The translations under genes were made by a program, and so were the position numbers. Positions 25,829 to 26,226 of a stretch of 26,226 bases of DNA are shown here, piece after piece; position 1 is the stretch's first letter; the number at the start of each line of letters is the position of its first letter. The notes under the pieces are model-generated. The model did no database searches. It was not told the DNA's origin and was given only the letters and a program-made list of their open reading frames with translations. This stretch comes from SFTJ01 sp051871555. Lineage in GTDB: Bacteria; Bacteroidota; Bacteroidia; Bacteroidales; Muribaculaceae. The stretch is taken from positions 1 to 26,226 of the forward strand of contig JBJECZ010000115.1 of the NCBI GenBank assembly GCA_051871555.1, given 5' to 3'.

Positions 25829-25870
25829 AACCAATGGTCAAGCAAATAAAAATTTGCTTAACCATTGGTT
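25824..25870 (-). terminator. Intrinsic terminator of the DUF2795 gene
   Basis: Arms at 25829-25847 and 25852-25870 pair over 19 positions with one mismatch around an AAAA loop. On the minus strand the stem is followed by a run of seven T (25830-25824), partly within the stem base. It lies 32 nt after the DUF2795 stop. Confidence 0.8.
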
Positions 25871-25902
25871 ATCAGAGTTGTTTGAAATAAAGAAAATTCT
25901 GA

Positions 25903-26124
25903 TTAATATTCCTCTTCGTCGAAGAAGAAATCGTCTTTGCTTGGATAGTCGGGCCAAATGTCCTCGATGGTTTCGTATACTTCGCCTTCATCCTCTATTT
26001 CCTGAAGATTTTCAATTACTTCGGCAGGTGCGCCCGAACGCATTGCGTAATCAATCAATTCATCTTTTGTTGCAGGCCAAGGAGCATCTTCAAGCTTTGT
26101 TGCTAATTCAAGTGTCCAATACAT
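25903..26124 (-). CDS. Small acidic DUF2795 protein
   Basis: A 73-aa protein with the DUF2795 pattern: WPATKDELIDYAMRSGAP (16-33), then a short helix (VIENLQEI) and an acidic C-terminus (WPDYPSKDDFFFDEEEY). Small proteins of this type are common and conserved in Bacteroidetes, but their function is unknown. The high acidity suggests a binding partner that is basic or nucleic acid-associated; this is inference. It has its own terminator and no recognisable -7 element upstream. Confidence 0.85.
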   Translation of the reverse strand: MYWTLELATKLEDAPWPATKDELIDYAMRSGAPAEVIENLQEIEDEGEVYETIEDIWPDYPSKDDFFFDEEEY

Positions 26125-26171
26125 AGTCTTTATAATTTAAATATTCATAATGTTATCAAAAAAAACGCATA

Positions 26172-26226
26172 ATGGCTACCCGAAGCATCGGTGGTGCATT
26201 GTCGCAAATACTATCGGAAACCACTA
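26172..26226 (+). CDS. Possible start of a gene running off the right edge
   Basis: An ATG at 26172 opens 18 codons without a stop up to the window end (MATRSIGGALSQILSETT). The composition switches from AT-rich to coding-like at this point and it is divergent from the DUF2795 gene. Too short to assign a family. Confidence 0.35.
   Translation, partial: MATRSIGGALSQILSETT

Noticed and set aside
25627..25845. Minus-strand frame of 72 codons in the palindrome-rich region
   Set aside because: It starts inside the terminator stem of the DUF2795 gene, crosses the palindromes, and its sequence is AT-driven with no motif.

Overview
The window looks like a chromosomal segment from a gut-type Bacteroidales bacterium. 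The evidence is a MurF-Alr fusion protein, a GSCFA protein, a DUF2027-Smr protein, a DUF2795 protein and a eukaryotic-type (GH13_8) glycogen branching enzyme, together with promoters of the Bacteroidetes form TTG-N20-TAnnTTTG instead of sigma70 boxes and almost no Shine-Dalgarno sequences. Coding DNA is moderately GC-rich and AT-rich intergenic gaps hold the promoters. Muribaculaceae or a relative is my guess, but the sequence alone does not fix the family. I see no rRNA, tRNA, CRISPR array, insertion sequence or phage gene.

Layout. (1) 132-3268 (+): a MoeB/ThiF-like E1 enzyme and glgB, each with its own promoter, ended by a hairpin terminator. (2) 3275-4945 (-): a lower-GC hipBA-type toxin-antitoxin pair with an intercistronic hairpin, probably an acquired island. 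(3) 5217-7412 (+): gyrB with terminator. (4) 7502-14819 (+): a long tightly spaced run of GSCFA protein, murF-alr, tadA, an unassigned phosphoribosyltransferase, a CodB-like permease and a secreted esterase. (5) 14857-16703 (-): DUF2027-Smr protein followed by an EFR1-like flavodoxin/ferredoxin. (6) 16836-17543 (+): an exported Amidase_2 protein. (7) 17575-20137 (-): an ABC-type ATPase fused to a TOPRIM-like DUF4435 module, translationally coupled (ATGA) to menA. (8) 20199-23118 (+): yfcE-like phosphoesterase, SPOR lipoprotein, ettA, terminator. (9) 23220-24346 (-): type I asparaginase. (10) 24493-25442 (-): PadR regulator overlapping a DUF2812 membrane protein. (11) 25443-25828: AT-rich gene-free DNA with several palindromes. 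(12) 25824-26124 (-): DUF2795 protein with terminator; a possible gene start runs off the right edge.

Most of the window is housekeeping: glycogen, DNA topology, cell wall (MurF, Alr, amidase, SPOR), tRNA editing, menaquinone and translation. The parts most worth a second look are the ATPase-TOPRIM protein, which has the architecture of a one-protein PARIS/OLD-like defence factor but is locked into the menA operon; the phosphoribosyltransferase-permease pair, a candidate nucleobase salvage unit; the E1-like enzyme that lacks the usual cysteine; and the branching enzyme with a histone-H1-like lysine/alanine tail.
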